A stretch of DNA of 64,000 nucleotides from Scilla litardierei (Eukaryota > Streptophyta > Magnoliopsida > Asparagales > Asparagaceae): positions 34,744,418-34,808,417 of the forward strand of contig CM061132.1 in the NCBI GenBank assembly GCA_030789695.1. Reading direction: 5' to 3'. The notes beneath the pieces are model-generated. The model saw only the letters and a list, made by a program, of their open reading frames with translations. It made no database searches and was not told where the DNA came from. How positions within the stretch are numbered: position 1 is the stretch's first letter; each line of letters opens with the position of its first letter. This document shows, piece by piece, positions 36,821 to 48,437 of this stretch. The translations under genes were made by a program, and so were the position numbers.

Positions 36821-37040
36821 CTACCACCAGCTGCGGTCTAATGATCGAGGAGTTGTTCCCAAACATCGGTTTCATATTGTCCTTGATGGACCCAATGCGA
36901 GGAGGAGGAGGAGGAGTTTCTCCCATCTGAGGTAATGGAGATGAACTTCTGCTAGAGGCTCTTAAAGCCCTGACTGTCTTTTCGATCTCAGGATCGAACA
37001 ATAACTCTCTAGTAGTCTCCTTGTGGCGGGTGTTCATGCA
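36821..37040 (-). pseudogene. N-terminal piece of Athila gag (internal region 1)
   Basis: The frame starts at the ATG at 37037 (MNTRHKETTRELLFDPEIEK) and includes a Pro-rich stretch GETPPPPPRIGS. It is cut by G at 36820 and resumes at 18003. The MNTR...LLF start is typical of Athila Gag. Together with the main part it makes one gag split by an 18.8-kb insertion. Confidence 0.85.
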
Positions 37041-37202
37041 CCAACAAAATTCAGAAGAACACCGTCAGTAGCACCGAATAAATAAAAAGAATAAAAAATA
37101 ATGGAGGGGTGAGAGATGATTGGAATGCTAGCAAACTTCACGGAATAAAATTAAACTGAGATCAAAACACTATTGCCGTCCACGGCAACGACGCCAAAAA
37201 CT
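37041..37202 (-). promoter_or_regulatory. Leader and primer binding site of internal region 1
   Basis: Next to LTR C the minus strand reads TTTTTGGCGTCGTTGCC, the Athila-type tRNA-Asp site with one change (GCGTC for GCGCC). A leader of about 150 bases separates it from gag. Confidence 0.8.
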
Positions 37203-38414
37203 TGATCGAAGTGGAAACAACTCCGAAACGATGTCGTTTACCGCAAGCGCACGGTATCGTGGCAAGCGGGTATCGAACACGGGGAAGCGATGCTATACTA
37301 CCTATCTACTCCTAAGTTGAGTTAGACTTGCGTGTTTATTGGTGGATGTGAAGTGCGGAGGGTCATGATGGTGATGGATGTGAACGTCGTGTCACTCGAT
37401 GTCGCAAATATGGGATTCCACACAAAGAAAGAGAGAAATAAAATACAAAAGACTAGGGCTTTAGGACTCGCCACTAGGACCGTCGAATGTCGACGCTAGG
37501 TTAGGACTCTTACGTTGCATTGGTTTAATTAGGGATTGTAGCATCTAGGAAGTGAATTCATGTGTCTGGGCATCATGAATCTAACGTATCACATTAACCC
37601 CGCTCTCGCGATAGGCACACATGATATGTGCATTAAGGATCTACAATAATCTCACCACTCTCGTGGTTCGAATGCTCTCAACTCATACCACTCTCGTGGG
37701 TTAGAGCTTTGAGGTATTTTAGTGGCTCTTATTGACGTAATGGCGGTAGCCGTCAATTATTAATATAGTTCGTCGGTGGATCCCCTCAAGGCACGAGCCG
37801 GGCATGGTCACATACCTCGATTGAATCTATTATCTCCCTATTTAAACCCATAGGATACTCCTTAAGCTAATCGATTCCACCGATCGTGGGCACGATCTCA
37901 GTACGAGTTCTCCTAGGGATTTTGCTAGATCAACCAAAAATACAACCCCATTTATAACCAACGCACCATAAAAATCCCAACTTTGCATCTAAATCCTAAG
38001 ATCCATGGGCTAATCCCTTAGCCCTAAAAAAGACTACTCAAGCATATCAATATCAATAGATAATATAACGCACAAAGATTTCATTGCATGCATCAAGAAT
38101 GGATAAACAATAATAAATCACAAAGAAATAATAATAGAATTAAAAAGGTGGGAAATACTTATCTTGATACAAAGGAGGGGCCTAGGGCATAGCTAAACTC
38201 CCCAAAAGACCGTCTCCACAAAAGCCTAAGAAAGATCTAAAATTTCTCTTTAGAAAAGTATATAAAAATCTCCTCAAAAGTACTCCCTAAAACTCCCTAC
38301 AGAACTCCCCTCAGAACCCCCTCCAGCCGCCCAGATGACGGCTGCTCCATATCCCCCCAAAAAACCCCTCCGAATCGTCCCCCAAAAATCCAGCGCAACG
38401 TAAAGGATGGGCCC

Positions 38415-38800
38415 ACAGCGACTCGGTCCGAGTACAAAACTGCTCGGCCGAGTCGTTCGGCAGCTTGGTCGAGTGTTCGGTTGCTCGGTCAAGTTGTATA
38501 GGGAATCGAATTCTCCGAAAATATGTCGCTCTGTCAACCCGGGCTGATTCGGCGCTGCTCGATCGAGTAGGACTTTGCTCTGACCGAGCAAGTAGTTGCT
38601 CAGTCAAGTCGAAGGTCGCTCGGCTGATTAGGGACTAAAAAACGCACTTCAGCCTCATTTGCACACTACTCGATCGAGTAGTAGGTTGCTCGGACCGAGT
38701 AGGAGGTTGCTCGGTCGAGTTGGACACCAAAAACAGTATTTTGACCGAGTAGTGCACTACTCGGTCCGAGTAGAGTACTACTCGACCGAGTAGGCTGCTG
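38415..38800. repeat. CTCGGTCCGAG hairpin cluster in LTR C
   Basis: Dense ACTCGGTCCGAGT and ACTCGATCGAGT words occur. One stretch near 38735-38790 reads almost continuously as alternating inverted copies. It matches the LTR A and B clusters in position. Confidence 0.85.
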
Positions 38801-39112
38801 AGAACAGTTTCAGCACTGCACCATCAACTTGCAGAAATTCCCCAGGGCTCATCCGACCTCCGATTGGTGCGTTCTTAGTGGCGTTGGAACCGTGTTGAAG
38901 TCTATTATCTGGAAAAAATATCAAAACATAGTGAAAAATCCCAGGTGATAGCAGATTTAAAAATAGTGCATGGTTGTCCTGTTTTCAGCACTTCGGGTCT
39001 CTCGATTCCTTCGACGCATCATAGTTCGATCGCGCGACCTTCTCTCTTGCCCCTTCCTTACTCCAGTATTCTTCTTTGGCACCTTGAGCATGTCATCATG
39101 AGTCTCATTGGT

Positions 39113-41624
39113 TGTCACGACCCGCTTCCCTAAAATGGAGGCGAGACGTGAAAAGGTCCGCACGAGAGTGGAGCTGTGAAGCCCCAAACCCGATAAGCGT
39201 AAATAAAACATAAGCAGGTCCCTGTAACCACAACGGAACAACAATAATAATACAAGGAGAGACTGAAATAAAAACTTCACATCTCAAATATTTTCCAACA
39301 TGAAAATAAGTTCAACATCCAGAAAAGCCACCAGGCTAAAAGAAAAGAGTCTAAGGGCCCAGAACAAGGCCAACAAAAGCAACGACATAACAAAGTATAG
39401 GTGCTACGCACCGATAACAAAACAACTGTCTAACAAAAGTAAAACACAACGAAGACACTAGGACTGGTCCCCAGTGTCCACGTACTCCCCGTCAACCACA
39501 AGCTCGGGCTCGGCGTCAGCAAACACCTCGTCCTCAACAAGGTACTCGGGCTCAGGATCTAACATGTGTCACCCAAAAGAGTAAAGGGGCACATGTCAGC
39601 AAGTCTAAAGAGACTTGGGCAAGGAAACTGAAAGTAAGGCAACTAGCAACCTAGCAGTTTAGTATGCATGACATGGCAGTTATAACATGAGTGCACAATT
39701 TAAAACATGGCAAGGCAATGTGTACGGGAGAACAAATATCGGGACATGACAAGACAAGACAAGACAAGAGTAGCCACGCTACTAACATTCTCAATCAATT
39801 CACATTGTTGTAGGTGTTTACGCCCTTCGCTGAATGGTACAACATTCAGACCGATCGGCACTAAACACAATTCACATTTCACGGTTGTTTTGTAGATGTT
39901 TACGCCCTTCGCTGAATGGTACAACATTCAGACCGATCGGCACTAAACACTACCTCACCCCAAAGAGTTTACGCCTTACAACTGCAGTTGTTGATCAAAC
40001 AGACCCCCAGTTGCCTGGCCGCTTAACCCTTACCCCATCCCGCACTAAACAAGCCAGGGTCCATGCACATGAGCCCAGCAAGTGAGCCAGGGTTGCCCCG
40101 CACGAGAGCTTGTTTCTTAGTTCACAATTCAATATATCGAGCGTTGGGGTTAGCAACTACAGGGCTCGCTTCTGGAACACGAGCCAGGAACACAACATTG
40201 TAGCGAAGCTACGCAATCACGGCAACACTTAAGGAATGCAATGACATGACAATTTATTCGCGTACCGTTAATGGAAAGTAAACATGACATGGTAATTGTG
40301 CAACATGCTAAATGTCGGAATTAGCTTCGTTGTCAAGCTAATTCCCCAATTTGCGCCTAGGCGAGTATCATTTCGTCGCCTAGTCTCTTTTACGCCTACA
40401 ACAAGCAAATGGCCTAAAACATGGCCTAAACCCTAAGTGGCAAGTTTCACTTGCCTAGCACCGGGGATGACGACCACTTCGTCACACGGATGCTAATCTA
40501 CGGGGAAATCGCTATTATGGGGGAACAAACATCAAACAACATGAAATTTTATTAGGGTTTCATAAAAATATAAATAGGTTATGAAAACAACGGTAGATCG
40601 ATTTCTTACCGAGAGGAGGCGGAAGAAACACTCCGGGGAACCCTAGGATCAGATCTGGAAAAGATTGGGGAAGTTTGGGAAAACTAGGGTTTTGGGGGAT
40701 TTGGGGATTTTGATGGATTTGGTGAGATTTTGGGGAAGATGAGAGATAGATAGGGTGAATGGATGGTTTGGATGATGGATTTAGGGCTTGGAATGAAGGA
40801 TTGAAGCTTGGAGGAAGATGGGGGCTGAAGGGGGAAGATTTTAGGGTTTTGGGTCGTGTTGAGGAAGAAGAAATCGTTTGGGTTGGGTTTAAATAGGTTG
40901 GGCTGGCGGCTGCCCAGAAATTAGGGTTTTAACACTGGTTAGTCAGTCAAAGAGCAACCACTGACCGACTAGTTTGTCAACTAGTCGGTCGGTCGACCAA
41001 CGCAGACCGACTAAGTGTAAACAGTAACTCCTGAACGAAAATAGGATTTAGAGTTAGTCGGTCCATGAACAAGTACTGACCGACTAGTTTAGCATCTAGT
41101 CGGTCGATGAACGTTCTTAGACCGACTAAGAGTAAACAGTAACTGATACAAAAATAATATGATGAGTTAGTCGGTTCAAGAAGCATTGCTGACCGACTAG
41201 TTTGTAACCTAGTCGGTCAACCAACGTTCTTAGACCGACTAACGATAAACAGTAACTCCTGAGAAATTTAGAAAGCTAACTAGTCGGTCCAGGAAGGATT
41301 GCCGACCGACTGGATCGTCATCTAGTCGGTCGGTGCCCCTTCTTATACCGGCTAGTAAGCACAGAAAGTTCCGATACGGAGCGCGGGGCCCCGGGATCGA
41401 TTCCTAAGACTCCTAGGCTTGATCTAATAGTTAGATATGACCGTTATGAAGTTCGTCACGAGTGACACACTTCGAAATCGACGATCCTAAGGAAGAAACG
41501 AGAAAATACGACGAATCGATCGAAAATGAAAGCTACGGAGACGAAAACCACACATGAGGAGAAAATCCACCAAAACATATATTATATTATAATAAATCCA
41601 AATACATGAAAAGCAGTCGTTACA
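39113..41624 (-). repeat. 3' LTR of D, full length
   Basis: On the minus strand it runs TGTAACGACTGC to GGGTCGTGACA. It contains an 82-bp tandem repeat (39809-39950), a TATA-like TTTAAATA (40888-40896 region), and the TAGTCGGTC hairpin cluster (40935-41370). The polypurine tract AAGTTGGAGAGGA abuts it at 41625-41640. Confidence 0.9.
40935..41370. repeat. CTAGTCGGTC hairpin cluster in the D LTR
   Basis: Arms GACCGACTAG and CTAGTCGGTC, separated by about 8 bases, recur several times, for example 40963-40972 with 40981-40990. These sit in larger units of roughly 100 bases that also contain AACAGTAACT. The same units occur in the LTR of element E. Confidence 0.9.
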
Positions 41625-41670
41625 TCCTCTCCAACTTAAGAAAAATTCCGTCCTCGGAATTTCCGAATAC

Positions 41671-44600
41671 TCACGAGTCCGGAAACAAAAGTGGGAAACG
41701 CTCTCGCATCTCATCCTCATTCTCCCAAGTAGACTCTCCAGGTGAGCCGTGTCGCCACATCACCCTCACAAGATTGACGATCTTGTTCCGAAGCGATTTC
41801 TGACGCCTGTCCAGAATCTGCACTGGATGCTGGTCATACGTCATATCGGGACGAACGGTAATCTCCGAAAAATCCACCACATGAGACGGATCGCTAATGT
41901 ATCGACGAAGCTGCGACACATGGAAAACATTGTGAACTCCTTCCAAAGATGGCGGTAAGGCCAAGCGATACGCTACCTCGCCAACCCTCTCCAAAATGTC
42001 AAATGGTCCAATATATCGCGGGCTCAACTTCCCACGCTTCCCGAAACGAATCACACCACGATTCGGGGAAATCTTCAAGAACACATGGTCGCCCGGCTGA
42101 AACTCCAAAGGACGACGTTTAGCATCCGCCCAATGCTTAAAACGGTCCTGAGCAATCCTCAACCTCTCCCGAATATTCCTGACGATATCCACGGCCTCTA
42201 CGATCATCTCAGGTCCCAACAACTCCCGATCACCAACGTCATCCCAACTCAATGGCGATCGACATTTCCTCCCATAAAGAGCGGCGAAAGGCGCCATGCC
42301 AATACTCGCCTGGAAGCTGTTGTTGTAAGAGAACTCCACCAAATGCAGATGGTCCTCCCACGAACCCTTGAAATCCAACATGCACGCCCTCAGCATGTCT
42401 TCCAAAATCTGAATCGTCCTCTCGGACTGGCCATCCGTCTGCGGATGGTACGCCGTGCTGAAACTCAGACGCGTACCCAAGCTCTTCTGCAAACTCTGCC
42501 AGAACTGAGATGTGAACCTCGTGTCTCTGTCAGACACGATACTCACGGGGACTCCATGAAGTCGCACAACCTCCTGTACGATTCACGTTACATCACTATC
42601 CAAACTAGGGAAATGAAGATAAAAACGGAGAGTAAAAGAATTTTACCTCCATATATCTCCTCGCTAGCGCCTCAGTGGACTGTCCCACTCGGAACGGAAT
42701 AAAGTGCGCAGATTTGGTCAATCGATCTACGATCACCCAAATCGCGTCATTCTGCTTCGGACTCCGAGGTAGTCCAGTCACGAAATCCATAGTGATGTGT
42801 TGCCACTTCCACTCCGGAATCGGAAGCGGTTGTAGCAAACCGGCCGTACGCTGATGCTCCGCCTTCACTTGCTGGCAAACCAAACACTTGGCTACACTCC
42901 GAGCCACGCTCCTCTTCATACCATGCCACCAATAATTCAGACGAAGATCCTGGTACATCTTGGTGCCACCAGGATGCACAGAATACGGCGAACTGTGTGC
43001 CTCCACCATCAGCTCCTCTCTGATATCCCCAGCTGGCACACACAACCTGGCTCCGAACCTCAGCGAGCCATCCTCATGAATCAAAAAGTCAGTCCACAGA
43101 CCGGCTTCCACCTGCTCCCGAATACTTACCAACTTCGGATCCTCAGCCTGGCCAGCCTTAATCCGATCCACGATCGTCGACTGTACCTGCATGTACATCA
43201 ACGACGAAGCCTCCCCAGGAAGAACAATCTCCATGCCAGACTCACAAAAATCCTGCTGCAATCTCCACTGCGAGGTCAAAATCATCACCGCTGGAAGCCT
43301 ACTCAGCGCATCTGGAACCACATTCACCTTGCCAGGGTGAAACTGCAAATCAATCTCATAATCCGCCATAAGCTCCAACCATCGACGCTGTCGCATGTTG
43401 AGCTCCTTCTGAGTGAAAATATACTTCAAGCTTTTGTGATCGGTGAAAATCTTCACTTTCTCACTCAGCAGGAAGTGCCTCCAAATCTTAAGAGCAAACA
43501 CAACGGCAGCCAACTTCAAATCATGCGTCGTGTAATTCTTCTCATTAACCTTAAGCTGACGAGACGCATACGCCACAACGTGCCCGTGTTGATGCAACAC
43601 ACAACCGAGACCCTTGCCAGAAGCATCGCAAAAGATCTCAAATCCACCGCTGCGATCAGGCACAACCAAAATAGGGGCAGTCGTCAACCTCTCCTTCATA
43701 ATACCAAAAGCACTCTCACAATCACCCGACCAAACATAAGCAACATCCTTCCGCGTCAACCTGGTCATCGGCTCAGCAATACGAGAAAAGTCCTTAATGA
43801 ATCGCCGATAATAACCAGCAAGTCCAAGGAAACTCCGAATCTCAGATGCAGACGACGGAACAGGCCACTCCCTAATGGCCCGAATCTTCTCGGGATCCAC
43901 TGAAATACCATCTCCAGTCACCACATGCCCGAGAAAAGCAACTCTATCCAGCCAAAACTCGCACTTCGAAAACTTAGCATACAAACGATGCTTCCTCAAA
44001 ATTTCCAACACCGTCCTCAAGTGCGAGGCATGCTCTTCCTCCGACTTCGAATAGATCAGAATGTCGTCGATAAAAATAACGACAAACTTATCCAAAAAGT
44101 CGTAGAAAATCAGGTTCATCAGATTCATGAAAACTGCGGGTGCGTTAGTTACGCCGAAAGGCATAACCACAAACTCATAGTGTCCATACTTCGTCCTGAA
44201 CGCTGTCTTCGGAACATCATCCTTCTTCACCTTCAACTGATGGTAACCACTCCTCAAATCCAATTTAGAAAACACCCTCGAACCTCCAAGCTGATCAAAA
44301 ATATCATCAATGCGAGGCAACGTGTATTTATTCTTAATGGTCACCGCATTCAACTCCCGATAGTCCACGCACATGCGACGTGAACCATCCTTCTTCTTAA
44401 CCAGCAACACCGGTGCTCCCCACGGAGACACACTAGGATTAATATAACCCTTCAGCAACAACTCATCCAACTGCTTCCGCAACTCTTCCAATTCTGCAGG
44501 TGCCATACGGTACGGCGCCTTTGAAATCGGCTGCGCACCTGGAATGAGATCGATAGAAAATTCCAGAGCTCGATCAGGCGGCAAACCAGACATCTCCTCG

Positions 44601-45066
44601 GGGAAGACGTCGCCAAAATCTCGCACCACAGCTGGCCACTCCAGCTCCATCTGCATAGCCACAGCCTCCACCGGCCTGGCCCGAAATCTGACAGGACCAA
44701 GCGAACTGCTACCACGACTGAACTCAAACACTGGATGTCCGGGAATCTCGAACACCACCTTCTTCCTCCTGCAGTCGATCGTAGCATAGAAGCTCGCAAG
44801 CCAGTCCATCCCAAGAACCGCATCATAGTTGATGATGTCGTGGACAATGAAATCAGCAAAAAGCTCATGTCCACAGACCACCAACGAGCAAGATTTGCAA
44901 CCACGATGCACCGAGACCACGCCATTCCCCGTGACGATATTCCAACTCTTTGGAAGAGGGGACGTCGACAAGGAATGCCTCTCCACGAAGCTCCGAAAAA
45001 TGATGCACATCGATGCACCAGAGTCAAAGAGGACTCGTGCAGGAAATGTGCAAACCAAAACCACAC
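41671..45066 (-). CDS. Chromovirus pol (PR-RT-RH-IN-chromodomain) of D, two exons
   Basis: The first part, 45066-42647, has protease LFDSGAS near its start, then reverse transcriptase with [28 protein letters not shown] and [13 protein letters not shown]. RNase H follows: [16 protein letters not shown] and [12 protein letters not shown]. The integrase zinc part has [11 protein letters not shown] and [11 protein letters not shown]. The catalytic core starts at [13 protein letters not shown]. At 42646-42574 a 73-base segment with GT-AG ends interrupts the core. The second part, 42573-41671, continues with [11 protein letters not shown] and [11 protein letters not shown], and ends with a chromodomain-like [16 protein letters not shown]. 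Apart from the intron-like segments I see no stops. It acts in reverse transcription and insertion of D. Confidence 0.93.
42574..42646 (-). other. Intron-like segment in D integrase (73 bases)
   Basis: On the minus strand the borders read GAG|GTAAAATTC and CGTACAG|GAG. The segment carries stops. Without it the integrase reading frame continues in the conserved order, with no residue lost. 73 bases is near the lower limit for plant introns and is not a multiple of three. Confidence 0.7.
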
Positions 45067-45180
45067 CTAATCAAGCAATTAACAATCAAACCCTATTCTA
45101 GCAAACAACCATGTTCAAGCAAACAACATAATCTAACAAACAAAACCAGCTAGGAAAGTAACAGCTAGATTGAGGATTAC
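45067..45180 (-). other. Intron-like segment at the gag-protease junction of D (114 bases)
   Basis: The minus strand reads GCAG|GTAATCC at the donor and GCTTGATTAG|GTG at the acceptor. The 114 bases are a multiple of three but contain a TAG at 45098-45100. The unspliced RNA would therefore end just after Gag and the spliced RNA would continue into protease. Confidence 0.7.
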
Positions 45181-46312
45181 CTGCGATAACCTCATCCACA
45201 GCCTCGCTCTCCGCAGCGGTCATCAGAAAAGCCTGCCTCCTCGGCGGAACGGCCTGCTGAAAAGCCTGCCTCTGCGGAACAAGAGCTGCTCCACGACCAG
45301 CAGGAACAGACGCTCGCTGCTGCAACGACTGAGCTGCGACAGGAGCCCTCCGCAGCGGACCCGCATGCCGACAATCCTTCGTGACATGGGAAGCATCACC
45401 GCAAACCAGACACTGGCCCAGAAACTTCCGACACTGATCCTTGATATGGCCAGGCTTGCCGCAGAAATGGCAAGTCTTCAGAATAGGCCCTCCTGGCCTC
45501 TTAAACTGAGCAGACTGATTAGGCCTGAATCCAGGTCTAACCACAGTCCTTGCCTGTTCCACAGGCCTCTTCCCGGCACCAACCAAAGATCATCTCCTCT
45601 GGTTCACGAGCAGCTCCTGCCTCTTGGCTGCTACCAGAACCTTCTGATAAGATTCCCGGTCAGAAGAGGTCACAAAACTCTGGAGCTCCGAAGCAAGCCC
45701 CTGCAGGAACCTCTGAGCTCTCTCCTCAGCGTCCTGCACCATCTTTGGTGTAAACCGACTTAGCCTCATGAACTCTTGGTGATACATGTCCACCGACGAG
45801 TTCCCCTGCTTCAGATCGATAAAACGCTGCAGCATCTCCTCCCTGGCAGCCTTCGGAAAGAACTCACCCTCAAATCTGGCCTTGAAGGTAGCCCAGACGA
45901 TCGGCTCCACCAACATCTTCTCTTCCGCATCCCACAAATTCCGAGCATTATCCTTGAGTTGCCTCTTCGCCAAATCAACCCATCCAGCCGGGGTGATCTT
46001 AGCCATCTTCAGATTGTCCTCAATGTTCCGAATCCACTCATCGGCAGCCAGAGGACCCTCAGAACCATCAAAATATGCGGGACCCAGCTCCCGAAATTGC
46101 TTCGCTCCTGGCTCAGAGCGAGGGGCATCCGGAAGAGCCCGGGCAGCTCGAGCAAGTGGAGCATTCTGGACCTGCAGAAGCACGCCCTGCTGCACTTGCA
46201 TCATCTGGAGCATCATCCGCATCATCTCACCGTTGGTGGGTTCCCGCTCAGGCTCCTCATCATGAGGGAGCGCACCACTGCCCCCACCACAGGTGAAACG
46301 CCTTCCTGCCAT
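45181..46312 (-). pseudogene. Chromovirus gag of D (one in-frame TGA)
   Basis: The frame starts at the ATG at 46312 (MAGRRFTCGGGSGALPHDEE). The gag core has FDGSEGPLAADEWIRNIED, WATFKARFEGEFFP and FIDLKQGNSSVDMYHQEF. A single TGA at 45590-45592 interrupts it after LLVNQRR. The same frame then continues with two zinc knuckles, CHFCGKPGHIKDQC and CLVCGDASHVTKDC. The TGA lies where Arg would fit, so a CGA to TGA change is likely. The frame ends at the intron-like segment 45067-45180, leading to pol. Gag forms the virus-like particle. Confidence 0.9.
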
Positions 46313-46454
46313 CTAATGACAGAGAACGAATCAGATTAGACTCATAGCTTATGACTTCAGACGTCGAACTTAATTTATTGGACATTCTAATATTATTATC
46401 GTTATTCCAAAAATCGCAGTTACAGAAAGACCTGCATGGGCCACCACTAAAACC
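46313..46454 (-). other. Leader of D
   Basis: 142 bases lie between the 5' LTR and the gag ATG. I do not find the usual TATCAGAGC primer site. The sequence after the LTR is GGTTTTAGTGGTGGCC. Confidence 0.6.
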
Positions 46455-48245
46455 TGTCACGACCCGCTTCCCTAAAATGGAGGCGAGCCGTGAAAAGGTC
46501 CGCACGAGAGTGGAGCTGTGAAGCCCCAAACCCGATAAGCGTAAATAAAACATAAGCAGGTCCCTGTAACCACAACGGAACAACAATAATAATACAAGGA
46601 GAGACTGAAATAAAAACTTCACATCTCAAATATTGTCCAACATGAAAATAAGTTCAACATCCAGAAAAGCCACCAGGCTAAAAGAAAAGAGTCTAAGGGC
46701 CCAGAACAAGGCCAACAAAAGCAACGACATAACAAAGTATAGGTGCTACGCACCGATAACAAAACAACTGTCTAACAAAAGTAAAACACAACGAAGACAC
46801 TAGGACTGGTCCCCAGTGTCCACGTACTCCCCGTCAACCACAAGCTCGGGCTCGGCGTCAGCAAACACCTCGTCCTCAACAAGGTACTCGGGCTCAGGAT
46901 CTAACATGTGTCACTCAAAAGAGTAAAGGGGCACATGTCAGCAAGTCTAAAGAGACTTGGGCAAGGAAACTGAAAGTAAGGCAACTAGCAACCTAGCAGT
47001 TTAGTATGCATGACATGGCAGTTATAACATGAGTGCACAATTTAAAACATGGCAAGGCAATGTGTACGGGAGAACAAATATCGGGACAGGACAAGACAAG
47101 ACAAGACAAGAGTAGCCACGCTACTAACATTCTCAATCAATTCACATTGTTGTAGGTGTTTACGCCCTTCGCTGAATGGTACAACATTCAGACCGATCGG
47201 CACTAATCACAATTCACATTTCACAGTTGTTTTGTAGATGTTTACGCCCTTCGCTGAATGGTACAACATTCAGACCGATCGGCACTAAACACTACCCCAC
47301 CCCAAAGAGTTTACGCCTTACAACTGCAGTTGTTGATCAAACAGACCCCCAGTTGCCTGGCCGCTTAACCCTTACCCCATCCCGCACTAAACAAGCCAGG
47401 GTCCCTGCACATGAGCCCAGCAAGTGAGCCAGGGTTGCCCCGCACGAGAGCTTGTTTCTTAGTTCACAATTCAATATATCGAGCGTTGGGGTTAGCAACT
47501 ACAGGGCTCGCTTCTGGAACACGAGCCAGGAACACAACATTATAGCGAAGCTACGCAATCACGGCAACACTTAAGGAATGCAATGACATGACAATTTATT
47601 CGCGTACCGTTAATGGAAAGTAAACATGACATGGTAATTGTGCAACATGCTAAATGTCGGAATTAGCTTCGTTGTCAAGCTAATTCCCCAATTTGCGCCT
47701 AGGCGAGTATCATTTCGTCGCCTAGTCTCTTTTACGCCTACAACAAGCAAATGGCCTAAAACATGGCCTAAACCCTAATATGATGAGTTAGTCGGTTCAA
47801 GAAGCATTGCTGACCGACTAGTTTGCAACCTAGTCGGTCAACCAACGTTCTTAGACCGACTAACGATAAATAGTAACTCCTGAGAAATTTAGAAAGCTAA
47901 CTAGTCGGTCCAAGAAGGATTGCCGACCGACTGGATCGTCATCTAGTCGGTCGGTGCCCCTTCTTATACCGGCTAGTAAGCACAGAAAGTTCCGATACGG
48001 AGCGCGGGGCCCCGGGATCGATTCCTAAGACTCCTAGGCTTGATCTAATAGTTAGATATGACCGTTATAAAGTTCGTCACGAGTGACACACTTCGAAATC
48101 GACGATCCTAAGGAAGAAACGAGAAAATACGACGAATCGATCGAAAATGAAAGCTACGGAGACGAAAACCACACATGAGGAGAAAATCCACAAAAACATA
48201 TATTATATTATAATAAATCCAAATACATGAAAAGCAGTCGTTACA
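46455..48245 (-). repeat. 5' LTR of D with a 721-bp internal deletion
   Basis: It is the same LTR as 39113-41624 but lacks the counterpart of 40437-41157. The junction is at 47778/47779 with a TAA microhomology. The lost part includes the TATA-like site and about half of the hairpin cluster. Confidence 0.93.
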
Positions 48246-48437
48246 TTGGTGCTCTCACGTCGCCGATCGTCTTATCGACTCCAAATTGCTCTAATATCGC
48301 CCAAATCCCTGAATTGGACATAAACGCTCCGAAAGTTGTAGTATTCCAAACAATAGCAAAGCGTATGAAATATGTAATTGAGCAATCATTTTGACGTGTA
48401 ATCATATATATATAATGTGAAATATAAGGACACATCA

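Larger units (their letters stand above)
39113..48245 (-). mobile_element. Tekay-like chromovirus D (gypsy), nearly intact
   Basis: D is 9.1 kb on the minus strand with TTGGT duplications at 39108-39112 and 48246-48250. The 5' LTR (46455-48245) is 1791 bp and the 3' LTR (39113-41624) is 2512 bp; the difference is one 721-bp deletion. Outside it I count about 14 substitutions by hand, under 1%, which makes D the youngest element measured here. It encodes gag and pol, with two GT-AG intron-like interruptions and one in-frame TGA. Confidence 0.95.
37203..48437 (-). repeat. LTR C of the array (interrupted by D)
   Basis: The two pieces, 37203-39112 and 48251-48437, total about 2097 bp. It starts TGATCGAAG on the plus strand and ends GGACACATCA. 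It is homologous to LTR A/B in several blocks, for example around GGCGGTAGCCGTCAA and GCACGAGCCGGGCATGGTC, but clearly diverged. A PBS abuts its left side and a polypurine tract its right side. It therefore serves both internal regions. The TATA-like GATTTTTATATAC (rc near 38265) lies downstream of the hairpin cluster 38415-38800. Confidence 0.85.

Noticed and set aside
45590..45592. Programmed TGA readthrough in D gag
   Set aside because: One stop at a likely CGA codon is explained by ordinary C-to-T decay. No readthrough context is evident, and sister copies would be needed.
42854..46339. Long plus-strand frames (up to 349 codons) across D
   Set aside because: They run antisense to the conserved gag-pol of D and show no motifs.
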